17,417 nucleotides of DNA, from the NCBI GenBank assembly GCA_051883735.1, contig JBJEUH010000138.1, positions 1-17,417 of the forward strand, read 5' to 3'. Made by a program: the position numbers and the translations under genes. Positions 1 to 5,836 of the stretch are shown here, in pieces. How positions within the stretch are numbered: the first letter of the stretch is position 1; every line of letters begins with the position of its first letter. Under the pieces are notes generated by a model. The model did no database searches, was not told the origin of the DNA, and saw nothing but the letters and a program-made list of their open reading frames with translations. The DNA comes from Ventricola sp051883735 (GTDB lineage: Bacteria > Bacillota > Clostridia > Christensenellales > Aristaeellaceae).

Positions 1-1037
1 TGGGAGATGTAGGGGATCTCCGCCCAGACGACCATGCCGGTTTCGTCGCACAGGTCGTAGAAATACGCGTCGTGCTGATAGTGCGCCAGGCGGATGGTGT
101 TCGCGCCCATCTCGGCGATGAGCGCCATGTCCTCCCTGTGGTGCTCCGGGAGCAGCGCGTTGCCCACGCCCCAGCGGTCCTGATGGCGGGAGACGCCGCG
201 CAGCGGATAGGGTTCGCCGTTGAGGATGAAGCCGTTTTCGGGATCGATGGCGAACGTCCGGCAGCCAAAGCGCGAGGAGACGCTGTCCAGCACGCGGCCC
301 TCCTCCAGCAGCTCGACGGTCGCGGTGTACAGATACGGGTCCCTGCGGCCATGCCACAGGTGCACGTCCCTGATAACGGTTTGAAATTCCGTCTGGTCGG
401 CGGGCGCTTCGGCCTCGGACACGACGCGGCCGTCCGCGTCCCGGAGGACGCAGCGCAGCGTCTGTCCCGCCTTTGCGTCTGTCAGATAGACCTGCGTCGT
501 GATCTGCGCGTCTCTTCCCTGCACAATCGGCGTGACCGCGATGCCCGGGCCGCCAAAGTGCATCAGATCAAAGTGGGAAGCAGGCACGCCGATCAGGTTC
601 ACGTCGCGGTAGAGGCCGCCGTAGAACGTAAAGTCCGCCATCTGGGGATAGACCGAATCGCTGGGCGCGTTGTCCACCATCACGACGATCAGCGTATCGC
701 CGGTGCGGCTGACGCAGTCGGTCACGTCCACGCGCCAGGCGGAGTAGCCGCCGTCGTGGTGCGCCAGATGCCTGCCGCCGACGTACACGTCCGCGGAGGA
801 GTTCGCGCCATGGATGTCCAGATACAGCTTTTCGCCCTCGGGCAGTTCCTCGAAGGAGAGGCTTTTCACATACGCGCAGGTGCCGCGGAAGTAGTCTCCG
901 CCGCCGTCCTGTCCGTCGATGGCGTTATAGGTATGCGGCAGATTCACATAGTATGCCGGCGTGGGTAGCTGGGTTGGAACGCCCTGCGGCGCCATGACGA
1001 GCGCCCACTTGCGGTTGAGGTTCACGGTCTGTCTCAT
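1..1037 (-). CDS. Glycoside hydrolase family 2 enzyme, beta-galactosidase-like (3' end outside the window)
   Basis: Only the first 345 residues are present; the C-terminal half lies beyond position 1. The visible part reads as the GH2 order: an N-terminal jelly-roll sugar-binding domain (about residues 1-170, with DIHGANSSADVYVGG and a following HHDGGYSAW), an immunoglobulin-like domain (about 170-275), and the start of the TIM barrel. The GH2 signature is clear at residues 313-345: NTIRLAHYQHD, then DLCDETGMVVWAEIP. The catalytic Asn-Glu pair should lie just past the window edge, so activity cannot be judged. There is no signal peptide, so it is probably cytoplasmic and cleaves imported galactosides. 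The ATG at 1035-1037 is preceded by GAAAGGA at a normal distance. It lies downstream of, and on the same strand as, a GPH sugar symporter, which fits a transport-plus-hydrolysis pair. Beta-galactosidase is the best guess; beta-glucuronidase or another GH2 activity is possible. Confidence 0.9.
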   Translation of the reverse strand, partial: MRQTVNLNRKWALVMAPQGVPTQLPTPAYYVNLPHTYNAIDGQDGGGDYFRGTCAYVKSLSFEELPEGEKLYLDIHGANSSADVYVGGRHLAHHDGGYSAWRVDVTDCVSRTGDTLIVVMVDNAPSDSVYPQMADFTFYGGLYRDVNLIGVPASHFDLMHFGGPGIAVTPIVQGRDAQITTQVYLTDAKAGQTLRCVLRDADGRVVSEAEAPADQTEFQTVIRDVHLWHGRRDPYLYTATVELLEEGRVLDSVSSRFGCRTFAIDPENGFILNGEPYPLRGVSRHQDRWGVGNALLPEHHREDMALIAEMGANTIRLAHYQHDAYFYDLCDETGMVVWAEIPYIS

Positions 1038-1151
1038 GGGGCTTCAATCCTTTCTCAGTTGATTCAGGTTTTTTCTAAATAAACCCGTCTCCATCGTAGG
1101 ATGCTGCGCATCCTGCTCTGAGACTGCTTTTTCTTCGTTTTATGGGATGCG

Positions 1152-1246
1152 TTAGGGCTGCCGCCCTAAAACCTGCTTGGGGCTCTGCCCCAAACCCTGC
1201 AAGGGACTTCGCCCCTTGACCCCATGTTCGCTTCGCGCGCCTGAAA
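1152..1246 (+). repeat. Three-hairpin intergenic repeat, copy 1
   Basis: This gap holds three consecutive perfect hairpins: TTAGGGC/GCCCTAA (1152-1169), TTGGGGC/GCCCCAA (1177-1193) and CAAGGG/CCCTTG (1200-1218), followed by TTCGCTTCGCGCG. A related copy lies in opposite orientation at 5661-5730 with the same hairpin order, the same spacer ACCTGCT and the same TTCGCTTCGCGCG end. It therefore behaves as a dispersed palindromic repeat of REP/MITE style rather than a gene-specific terminator. A separate hairpin (AGGATGC-TGC-GCATCCT) lies at 1098-1114. No ORF with a ribosome binding site is visible in 1038-1294. Confidence 0.7.
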
Positions 1247-1248
1247 GC

Positions 1249-1257
1249 ATTTTAGCA
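1249..1257 (-). promoter_or_regulatory. Possible extended -10 promoter for the GH2 gene
   Basis: Read on minus, TGC-TAAAAT forms an extended -10 element. There is no good -35 at the usual distance. It could give the GH2 gene its own transcript downstream of the symporter gene, but the hairpin repeat would then lie in the leader. Confidence 0.25.
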
Positions 1258-1294
1258 TAGGGATGGATGAGCGTCCTTTTTTCATTTTTTCCGG

Positions 1295-2695
1295 TCAGTT
1301 CTGCTCGGCGTGCTTTTGCTTCAGCTTGGCGATGTTTTCATCCACCTGCTTCTTGTGCAGCGGATACCACAGGCCCAGCACCAGCGCCAGCAGGAAGAAC
1401 CCCAGCGCGGGCACGAGCGTGGTGATGGCGAAGATGCCGCTTTGCACCTCGGCCGTCTGCCCGGTGGCCGAGCCGGAGACGTATCCGATCGCCGTCAGCA
1501 GCCAGCCGGTCAGCCCGGCGGAGGCCGCCTGCCCCAGCTTGCGCGCAAAGGAGTACAGCGCGTAGACGGAGCCGTCCTCGCGCACGCCGCTTTGCAGCTC
1601 GGCGTAGTCGATGACGTCGGTGATCAGCGCCCAGGAGACCATGGTGAACATGCCCAGCCCGAACCAGCCGAGCGTCTGCAGGCCGACGAAGACCCACACG
1701 TTCTGCGGCCTGAGAAAATAGGTGACGACGCTGATTGCGCCCGCGAACGCGCTGGACGCCGCGCTGACCTCCGCCTTGCCAAAGCGCGCGGCCAGCGGCT
1801 TGGCAAGCGCCGCGGCGATCAGCATGCCGACTGTCATGAGCACCGTGGAGACGGATTGCGCGCGCGAGTTGCTGTAATACTCCGGGTAGATGTAGCCGCT
1901 CATGTTCTGCATGGTCAGCTGCGCCAGCAGCATGACGATGGACGCGACGATCACGGAGATCAGCGCGCGGTTGTGCAGCGCGTCCTGAAGCACCTCCAGG
2001 GTGGACTTGCGCTTGCCTTCCGCCGCCTCCGGGACGACGCGCTCCGCCGTCAGGAAGTAGCAGGCCAGATAGCAGGCGATGGCCAGCAGAGAAAAGACGC
2101 CTGCCGCCAGCGTGACGCGGGGACCCACCAGCACCTCTGCGCCGTCCATCTTCTGATACGCGATCACCGGCAGCAGCACGCCGATGAACAGGCCCGCCAG
2201 CGTCGCGCCGACGGAGCGGAAGGTGGACAGGCTCTGCCGGTCGCCCGCATCCGCCGAGACCGCGGAGGCCATGGAGCCGTATGGAATATTGATGGAGGTA
2301 TAGAAGACCGAGCCCCACAGAATATAGGTGATGAACAGATAGGCCACCTTCGCCGGATACGGCCAGGAGGCCGGGGCGCTCAGGTACATCAGAAAGGAAG
2401 CGACCGCCACCGGGATGCACATCCGCTTGATCCACGGCCGGAACTTGCCCACGCCCGGCACGGGCCGGCTGAGGTCGCAGATGCGGCCCATGGTCACGTC
2501 GGTGAAGGCGTCCACAAAGCGCGCGGCCATCATGATCGTGCCGACCACGCCGGCGGACACGCCGATGACGTCCGTATAGAATTTCATGAGGATCATCGTG
2601 GAGAGAATAAAGGTGAAGTCGTTGCCGAAATCACCGAAGAGATAGCCGATCTTGTCCCGGATTCCAAAGGGACGAATCTGCCTGGTTTGCGACAT
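1295..2695 (-). CDS. GPH-family (MelB-like) sugar:cation symporter, MFS fold
   Basis: This 466-residue membrane protein is normal length for the glycoside-pentoside-hexuronide:cation symporter family and shows about twelve hydrophobic segments. Family marks are the N-terminal RPFGIRDKIGYLFGDFGND, a VDAFTDVTMGRICD segment (Asp62, Asp66 and Asp74, the acidic positions expected around the cation site), FRPWI after it, and a C-terminal tail beginning WYPL. The start is the ATG at 2693-2695 with AAAGGA upstream. A TTG start at 2719 would add eight residues but lacks a comparable site. It should import a glycoside with H+ or Na+ across the cytoplasmic membrane. The adjacent GH2 enzyme suggests a galactoside such as lactose, but the substrate is inferred from context only. 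Confidence 0.9.
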   Translation of the reverse strand: MSQTRQIRPFGIRDKIGYLFGDFGNDFTFILSTMILMKFYTDVIGVSAGVVGTIMMAARFVDAFTDVTMGRICDLSRPVPGVGKFRPWIKRMCIPVAVASFLMYLSAPASWPYPAKVAYLFITYILWGSVFYTSINIPYGSMASAVSADAGDRQSLSTFRSVGATLAGLFIGVLLPVIAYQKMDGAEVLVGPRVTLAAGVFSLLAIACYLACYFLTAERVVPEAAEGKRKSTLEVLQDALHNRALISVIVASIVMLLAQLTMQNMSGYIYPEYYSNSRAQSVSTVLMTVGMLIAAALAKPLAARFGKAEVSAASSAFAGAISVVTYFLRPQNVWVFVGLQTLGWFGLGMFTMVSWALITDVIDYAELQSGVREDGSVYALYSFARKLGQAASAGLTGWLLTAIGYVSGSATGQTAEVQSGIFAITTLVPALGFFLLALVLGLWYPLHKKQVDENIAKLKQKHAEQN

Positions 2696-2720
2696 GCTGC
2701 ATCCGATCCTTTCCTTCAAT

Positions 2721-2728
2721 TAGCGCTA
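2721..2728. promoter_or_regulatory. TAGCGCTA palindrome upstream of the symporter gene
   Basis: An 8-bp perfect palindrome lies 25 bp upstream of the symporter start codon, where a repressor could act on the transport and GH2 genes. No regulator is encoded next to it and the core is short, so this is only a candidate operator. Confidence 0.2.
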
Positions 2729-2770
2729 GTGTGACCCGAACGGCGCATTTTGACACGCGGAAAGGCGCAG

Positions 2771-2820
2771 AAAAAGGAACGATGGGAGGAAGCTGCGAAG
2801 CTTGCCTTTCGATCGTTCCT
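2771..2820 (-). terminator. Long-stem terminator facing left, overlapping the toxin promoter
   Basis: Positions 2775-2820 fold into a stem of about 20 bp with a GCGA loop and two single-base bulges; the outer arms are AGGAACGAT and ATCGTTCCT. Read on minus, the stem is followed by TTTTT (complement of 2771-2775). It should stop transcription coming leftward from dnaA or the antisense RNA before it enters the symporter gene. The right arm contains the -35 hexamer of the toxin promoter. Confidence 0.65.
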
Positions 2821-2830
2821 GTGCTATGCT
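2802..2830 (+). promoter_or_regulatory. Toxin mRNA promoter
   Basis: TTGCCT at 2802-2807, a 17-bp spacer and TATGCT at 2825-2830, extended by an upstream TG (2822-2823). The predicted start is near 2837, giving a leader of about 60 nt that can fold on GCGCGGTTTACCCCGC before the toxin gene. Confidence 0.6.
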
Positions 2831-2899
2831 GTTTGCGTAGTCAAGAGGACTCGCGCGGTTTACCCCGCTTTTGTTGATACAAAAGAAAGGGGTGATGTG

Positions 2900-2992
2900 A
2901 TGAGCGTCAGCGATGCAGTCAGCCTGTTGGGCTGTATGCTTTCCTTGCTCTCCTTACTCATCTCGGTTTACTTGTTAGGCCGCGATAGGTAA
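2900..2992 (+). CDS. Small hydrophobic holin-like toxin peptide, type I toxin-antitoxin candidate
   Basis: A 30-residue peptide starts at ATG 2900 behind a very strong AAAGAAAGGGG site. It has a short polar N-terminus (MSVSDAVS), one continuous hydrophobic segment over about residues 7-27, and a charged end GRDR. Length, single membrane span and the site just upstream resemble the putative holin-like toxins of Firmicutes (TxpA/BsrE/Fst type), which depolarise the membrane when an antisense RNA fails to silence them. A dyad-forming 3' UTR and a convergent minus-strand promoter follow directly. The same frame is open from an ATG at 2750, but that start has no ribosome binding site and lies upstream of the promoter, so it is rejected. 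Toxicity is inferred from architecture; no enzymatic motif is expected. Confidence 0.7.
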   Translation: MSVSDAVSLLGCMLSLLSLLISVYLLGRDR

Positions 2993-3092
2993 AGCAAAAG
3001 CCGCCGAGTAGCTGCAACTACATTGGGCGGCTTGAGCTTTGCATTTCATTCTGTTTTGCGGGATGAATCCGCACGAGGCTCTGCTTCCTCTT
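2990..3092 (-). ncRNA. Predicted antisense antitoxin RNA
   Basis: A TTGACG-17-TAAAAT promoter drives minus-strand transcription from about 3092. The hairpin at 2998-3033, followed on minus by TTTTGCTTT, would end the RNA near 2990, giving about 100 nt fully complementary to the toxin mRNA 3' UTR. This is the TxpA/RatA arrangement (overlap at the toxin 3' end). The ends are predicted from the promoter and hairpin only. Confidence 0.55.
2998..3033. terminator. Shared hairpin between the toxin and antisense RNA genes
   Basis: AAGCCGCC (2998-3005) pairs with GGCGGCTT (3026-3033), with an inner GTAG/CTAC stem. A T-rich tract follows on minus (TTTTGCTTT), so it is the likely antisense RNA terminator. 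On plus the following tract is weaker, so toxin mRNA may read on to the hairpin at 3114-3144. The loop may be the first contact between the two RNAs. Confidence 0.6.
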
Positions 3093-3098
3093 GACTAC

Positions 3099-3127
3099 AT
3101 TTTACATCACTTCCGGCCCTTCGTCAA
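3099..3127 (-). promoter_or_regulatory. Antitoxin RNA promoter
   Basis: On minus, TTGACG (3122-3127), 17 bp and TAAAAT (3099-3104) make a near-consensus sigma-A promoter, better than the toxin promoter, as expected for an antitoxin that must be in excess. The -35 lies in the loop of the plus-strand terminator at 3114-3144. Confidence 0.65.
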
Positions 3128-3144
3128 TGCGCAGGGCCGTTTTT
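3114..3144 (+). terminator. Terminator facing right, end of the toxin mRNA
   Basis: CGGCCCT (3114-3120) pairs with AGGGCCG (3133-3139), followed by TTTTT on plus. It should stop plus-strand transcripts from the toxin promoter before they run antisense into dnaA. On minus there is no T-tract, so dnaA transcripts would pass through it. Confidence 0.6.
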
Positions 3145-3165
3145 CATATGCTTACAGCTTTTCAA

Positions 3166-4491
3166 TTATTTCTCGGTGATGATCTTCTTGAGGTCCGCAA
3201 TGGCGGCCTTCATCTCGCCGCCCTCGTCGAGCATTTTACCCACCTTTTCGCAGGAGTTGATGATCGTGGAGTGGTCGCGGCCAAACGCGTCGCCGATGCG
3301 CGGCAGGGAGAGGCCGGTCATCTCGCGGGTGAGGTAGACTGCGACGTGGCGCGCCAGCGCAATCTCCTTCTTGCGGGAGTTGCCGCGCAGCATAGCGCTG
3401 CTCAGATTGTAATAGTCGGCCACGCAGTCGATGATCAGGTCCGGCGTGATGCGCTTGGGATCGCGGACGACGGCGATGTCGTGCAGCGCGTGGGCGATGA
3501 CCTCCTCGTTGATCTCGCAGCGGTTGAGCTTGGCGTAGGCGTTCACGCGGATGAGCGAGCCCTCCAGCTCGCGGATGTTGCTCTCCACGCGCCCGGCGAT
3601 CAATTCGAGCATGTCGTCGCCGATCTCGATACCCTCGTTCTCCGCCTTCTTGCGCAGGATGGCGATGCGGGTGTCGAAGTCCGGCTTCTGGATGTCGGCG
3701 ATCAGGCCCCACTCAAAGCGGGAGCGCAGGCGTTCCTCCAGGCGCGCGATCTCGCGCGGCGGCTTATCGGAGCTGATGATGATCTGCTTGCCCGCGGAGT
3801 GCAGGGCGTTGAACGTGTGGAAGAACTCCTCCTGCGTGGAGTCTCGGCCCGCGATGAACTGGATATCGTCGAGCATCAGCACGTCCACGTTGCGGAAGCG
3901 GTTGCGGAATTCGACGTTCTTGTTGTTCTTGATGGCGGCGACCAGCTCGTTGGTGAACATCTCGCTGGGCAGGTAGAGCATGCGCATGTTCGGAAAGTGA
4001 TCCTGGATGAAGTGGCCGATGGCGTGCATCAGGTGCGTCTTTCCAAGGCCCACGCCGCCGTAGAGAAACAGCGGGTTGTAGGCCATGCCCGGCGCCTCCG
4101 CGACGGCTAGCGAGGCCGCGTGCGCAAAGCGGTTGGACGAGCCGACGACGAACGTGTCAAAGGTGGACTTCGGGTTGAACGTGTTCACGCCCTGAAGGGG
4201 CTTCTGCTCCTCCTTCTTCTGGCTCTCCTGCCAAGCGATGCGCTCCTTGACGCTCATCAGCTCCACGGACATCTCGCGCCCGACGACCTGAGAGACCGCC
4301 TCGGTGATCATGGACAGGTAGCGCGCGCGGATGGTCTTCTCCGTAAACTCGCTGATGACCTCCAGCGCCAGCTTGTCGTCCACGACGTACACCGGCTTGA
4401 GCGGCTGGTCGATCCAGGTGGTATAGGAGACGTTGGCCAGCTCCTCGCGCAGCAGCGCCTTTGCTTTGTCCCAAATCTCGACATGATCCAT
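3166..4491 (-). CDS. dnaA: Chromosomal replication initiator protein DnaA
   Basis: This is a 441-residue DnaA of usual length. Domain I covers about residues 1-85, a short linker about 86-108, the AAA+ domain about 109-340, and the DNA-binding domain the remainder. Visible motifs are Walker A GGVGLGKT (145-152), Walker B LMLDDIQF (205-212), the arginine-finger segment RLRSRFEWGL (Arg258) and the domain IV helix-turn-helix with SLPRIGDAFGRDHSTII (395-411). In that last motif most family members have two glycines before RDH and HA where this one has NS. The ATG at 4489-4491 is chosen because GGAGG lies 7-8 nt upstream; the longer open frame to 4599 runs into the origin. DnaA-ATP binds the boxes upstream of its own gene and opens the origin, and boxes next to the promoter suggest autoregulation. 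No dnaN follows; the next downstream gene is a toxin module, then a sugar symporter. Confidence 0.97.
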   Translation of the reverse strand: MDHVEIWDKAKALLREELANVSYTTWIDQPLKPVYVVDDKLALEVISEFTEKTIRARYLSMITEAVSQVVGREMSVELMSVKERIAWQESQKKEEQKPLQGVNTFNPKSTFDTFVVGSSNRFAHAASLAVAEAPGMAYNPLFLYGGVGLGKTHLMHAIGHFIQDHFPNMRMLYLPSEMFTNELVAAIKNNKNVEFRNRFRNVDVLMLDDIQFIAGRDSTQEEFFHTFNALHSAGKQIIISSDKPPREIARLEERLRSRFEWGLIADIQKPDFDTRIAILRKKAENEGIEIGDDMLELIAGRVESNIRELEGSLIRVNAYAKLNRCEINEEVIAHALHDIAVVRDPKRITPDLIIDCVADYYNLSSAMLRGNSRKKEIALARHVAVYLTREMTGLSLPRIGDAFGRDHSTIINSCEKVGKMLDEGGEMKAAIADLKKIITEK

Positions 4492-4520
4492 GAAGGCATC
4501 CTCCGTATGTTGTGTTGGCC

Positions 4521-4768
4521 GTACCCACAGGGTACTGCATATGCTTGTGCACAAGAAGGCCACATATCCATGTGGATAACCTGTGGATATCCACATCAAT
4601 CTCCACAGGATGTGGAAAAATATGTTCTCCTTGTGGATAACTTTTTTGACAACGCCCCTATCATATCAAAAAAAAGCCTTGTTTTCAAGGCTTTTTCGGC
4701 GAACAGATTTTTACGGAAAATGCAGTTTATCCACAGGTCTCCTGCCGAACACCGGACGTTTATCCACA
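4521..4768. other. oriC: DnaA-box cluster upstream of dnaA
   Basis: Four perfect DnaA boxes are visible: TGTGGATAA at 4571-4579 and 4632-4640 (minus) and TTATCCACA at 4727-4735 and 4760-4768 (plus). One-mismatch boxes lie at 4582-4590 and 4587-4595 (overlapping, forming the palindrome TGTGGATATCCACA) and at 4611-4619 (TGTGGAAAA). The two groups face each other across an AT-rich stretch (4641-4726) that could be the unwinding region. Between the boxes and dnaA lies a run of palindromes: GTACCC-N3-GGGTAC (4521-4535), GCATATGC (4537-4544), CTTGTGCACAAG (4544-4555) and CCACAT-N4-ATGTGG (4560-4575). Position next to dnaA and box density make this the likely chromosomal origin, though a secondary replicon is not excluded. 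Confidence 0.88.
4668..4696. terminator. Perfect 11-bp hairpin inside the origin
   Basis: AAAAAGCCTTG (4671-4681) and CAAGGCTTTTT (4686-4696) pair perfectly around a TTTT loop, with an A-tract extending left. It has terminator form on both strands and lies between the two DnaA-box groups. It may insulate the origin from transcription coming leftward from the dehydrogenase gene, or take part in unwinding. Confidence 0.55.
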
Positions 4769-4833
4769 ATATCCTGTGGTCGCTGTGCATGACTGTACAC
4801 AATCTATACGCTTTCCCGACGTGTTTCCTTCAT

Positions 4834-4874
4834 TTTTCGCGCGAAACCGTGCAGAGATTGGCGAAAAGTTTTTT
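4834..4874 (+). terminator. Possible weak terminator between oriC and the dehydrogenase gene
   Basis: TTTTCGC (4834-4840) can pair with GCGAAAA (4861-4867) across a 20-nt loop, followed by GTTTTTTC on plus. The loop is long and no plus-strand gene ends here, so the role is uncertain. Nothing else is visible in 4769-4895. Confidence 0.2.
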
Positions 4875-4895
4875 CAATCTGAGGGCTGCTGTGCA

Positions 4896-5630
4896 TCACA
4901 GGTATCCGCCGTCCACGCCGAGCACCTGGCCCGTGATGAAGGATGCGTCCTGCGAGAGCAGGAACGCGGCCGCCCTGGCGACGTCCTCCCCCGTGCCCAG
5001 GCGGCCCAGCGGGGTTTCCTCCGCCAGCTGCCGCTTGGTTTCCTCGCTGTGCTCGTCCATCATGCGCGTGTCGATCACGCCCGGGGCGATGCAGTTCATC
5101 CGCACGCCGCTGGGGCCGAGCTCCTTGGCCAGCGCCTGCGTGAGCCCGATGAGCGCGGCCTTGCTTGCGGAGTACGCCGCCTCGCACGACGCGCCGCTCC
5201 TGCCCCACATGCTCGAGATCGTCACGATGGCGCCGCTTCCGCGGGCAATCATGTCCGGCGCGAGCGCGCGGATGAGATAGAACGCGCCGGAGACGTTCAC
5301 GTCCATCACGCGGTGCCAGTCCTCGTCCGTCATGCCGGTCAGCAGGCCCGTATACGACACGCCCGCGCACAGCGCCAGCGCGTCCACATGGTGATACAGT
5401 TGAAGAATCTCCCTGCACATCGCCGTCGCGGCGCGGCTGTCGGCGAGGTCGCAGCAGACCGCGTGCGCGTCCATGCCCGCCGCGCACAGCTCGCCCGCCA
5501 GCGCCTTTGCCGCCTCAAACCCGCGGTTGCCGTGCACGAGCACCGTGTATCCCCGCTTTGCCAGCTCCCGCGCGCACGCGGAGCCGATCCCGCCGGATGC
5601 GCCCGTCACGAGCGCGATTTTCTTTGCCAT
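4896..5630 (-). CDS. Short-chain dehydrogenase/reductase, FabG-like
   Basis: This 244-residue classical SDR has the Rossmann cofactor motif TGASGGIG (9-16), Asp61 in CCDLAD, an N-A-G-type segment present as LCAGVS (88-92), Asn112 (NVSGAF), the Ser140 region (TISSMWG), and the catalytic Tyr153-Lys157 pair in YSASKAAL, then NCIAPGVIDT (179-188) and a C-terminal GVDGGYL typical of FabG-like enzymes. The basic, Asp-free region after strand 2 (HGNRG) favours NADP(H). The start at 5628-5630 has GGAGG six nucleotides upstream; the open frame extending to 5741 crosses a hairpin repeat and is not used. It could be 3-oxoacyl-ACP reductase, but no fatty-acid genes lie nearby, so a stand-alone reductase of unknown substrate is equally likely. 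It is transcribed towards oriC, the lagging-strand direction for a fork moving right. Confidence 0.88.
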   Translation of the reverse strand: MAKKIALVTGASGGIGSACARELAKRGYTVLVHGNRGFEAAKALAGELCAAGMDAHAVCCDLADSRAATAMCREILQLYHHVDALALCAGVSYTGLLTGMTDEDWHRVMDVNVSGAFYLIRALAPDMIARGSGAIVTISSMWGRSGASCEAAYSASKAALIGLTQALAKELGPSGVRMNCIAPGVIDTRMMDEHSEETKRQLAEETPLGRLGTGEDVARAAAFLLSQDASFITGQVLGVDGGYL

Positions 5631-5660
5631 GCTGCCTCCTGCATTCAAAATAAAACCTGT

Positions 5661-5730
5661 TTTCAACCGCGCGAAGCGAAGAAGGGGTTCGGGGACGGTG
5701 TCCCCGAGCAGGTTTGGGCGGCAGCCCAAC
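5661..5730 (-). repeat. Intergenic hairpin repeat, copy 2 (two hairpins)
   Basis: Read on minus it begins TTGGGC-TGCC-GCCCAA (5714-5729), then ACCTGCT, then TCGGGGAC-ACC-GTCCCCGA (5689-5707), AACCCC and TTCGCTTCGCGCG. Order, spacer and end match copy 1 at 1152-1246, but the third hairpin is missing. The second stem differs in sequence while keeping perfect pairing, which implies compensatory change. Confidence 0.7.
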
Positions 5731-5761
5731 GTATCCCCCATGCGCGAAGCGCTCTGTACAA

Positions 5762-5797
5762 GAATCGCAGCGGAGCCGAAGGCGACTATTGCGATTC
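5762..5797. repeat. GAATCGCA/TGCGATTC hairpin
   Basis: Perfect 8-bp arms (5762-5769 and 5790-5797) enclose a 20-nt GC-rich loop containing GGAGCCGAAGGCGAC. It lies just downstream of the ArsC-like gene on minus but has no T-tract, so it looks more like a repeat module than a terminator. The preceding CGCGAAGCG (5743-5751) echoes the end of the neighbouring repeat. Confidence 0.45.
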
Positions 5798-5836
5798 CGG
5801 TACCGCTGCTTCAGGCAAGTCCAATGAAAACCCGCC

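Noticed and set aside
1310..2734. 474-codon plus-strand frame opposite the symporter gene
   Set aside because: Product is His/Arg/Asp-rich with no domain; it is the antisense shadow of a GC-rich gene with membrane-protein codons, and it has no ribosome binding site.
2750..2899. N-terminal extension of the toxin peptide to 80 residues
   Set aside because: The ATG at 2750 lies upstream of the promoter and within a terminator region. The strong ribosome binding site is at 2883-2891, right before ATG 2900.
3091..4110. 339-codon plus-strand frame opposite dnaA
   Set aside because: Antisense shadow of an unmistakable dnaA; it has no ribosome binding site.
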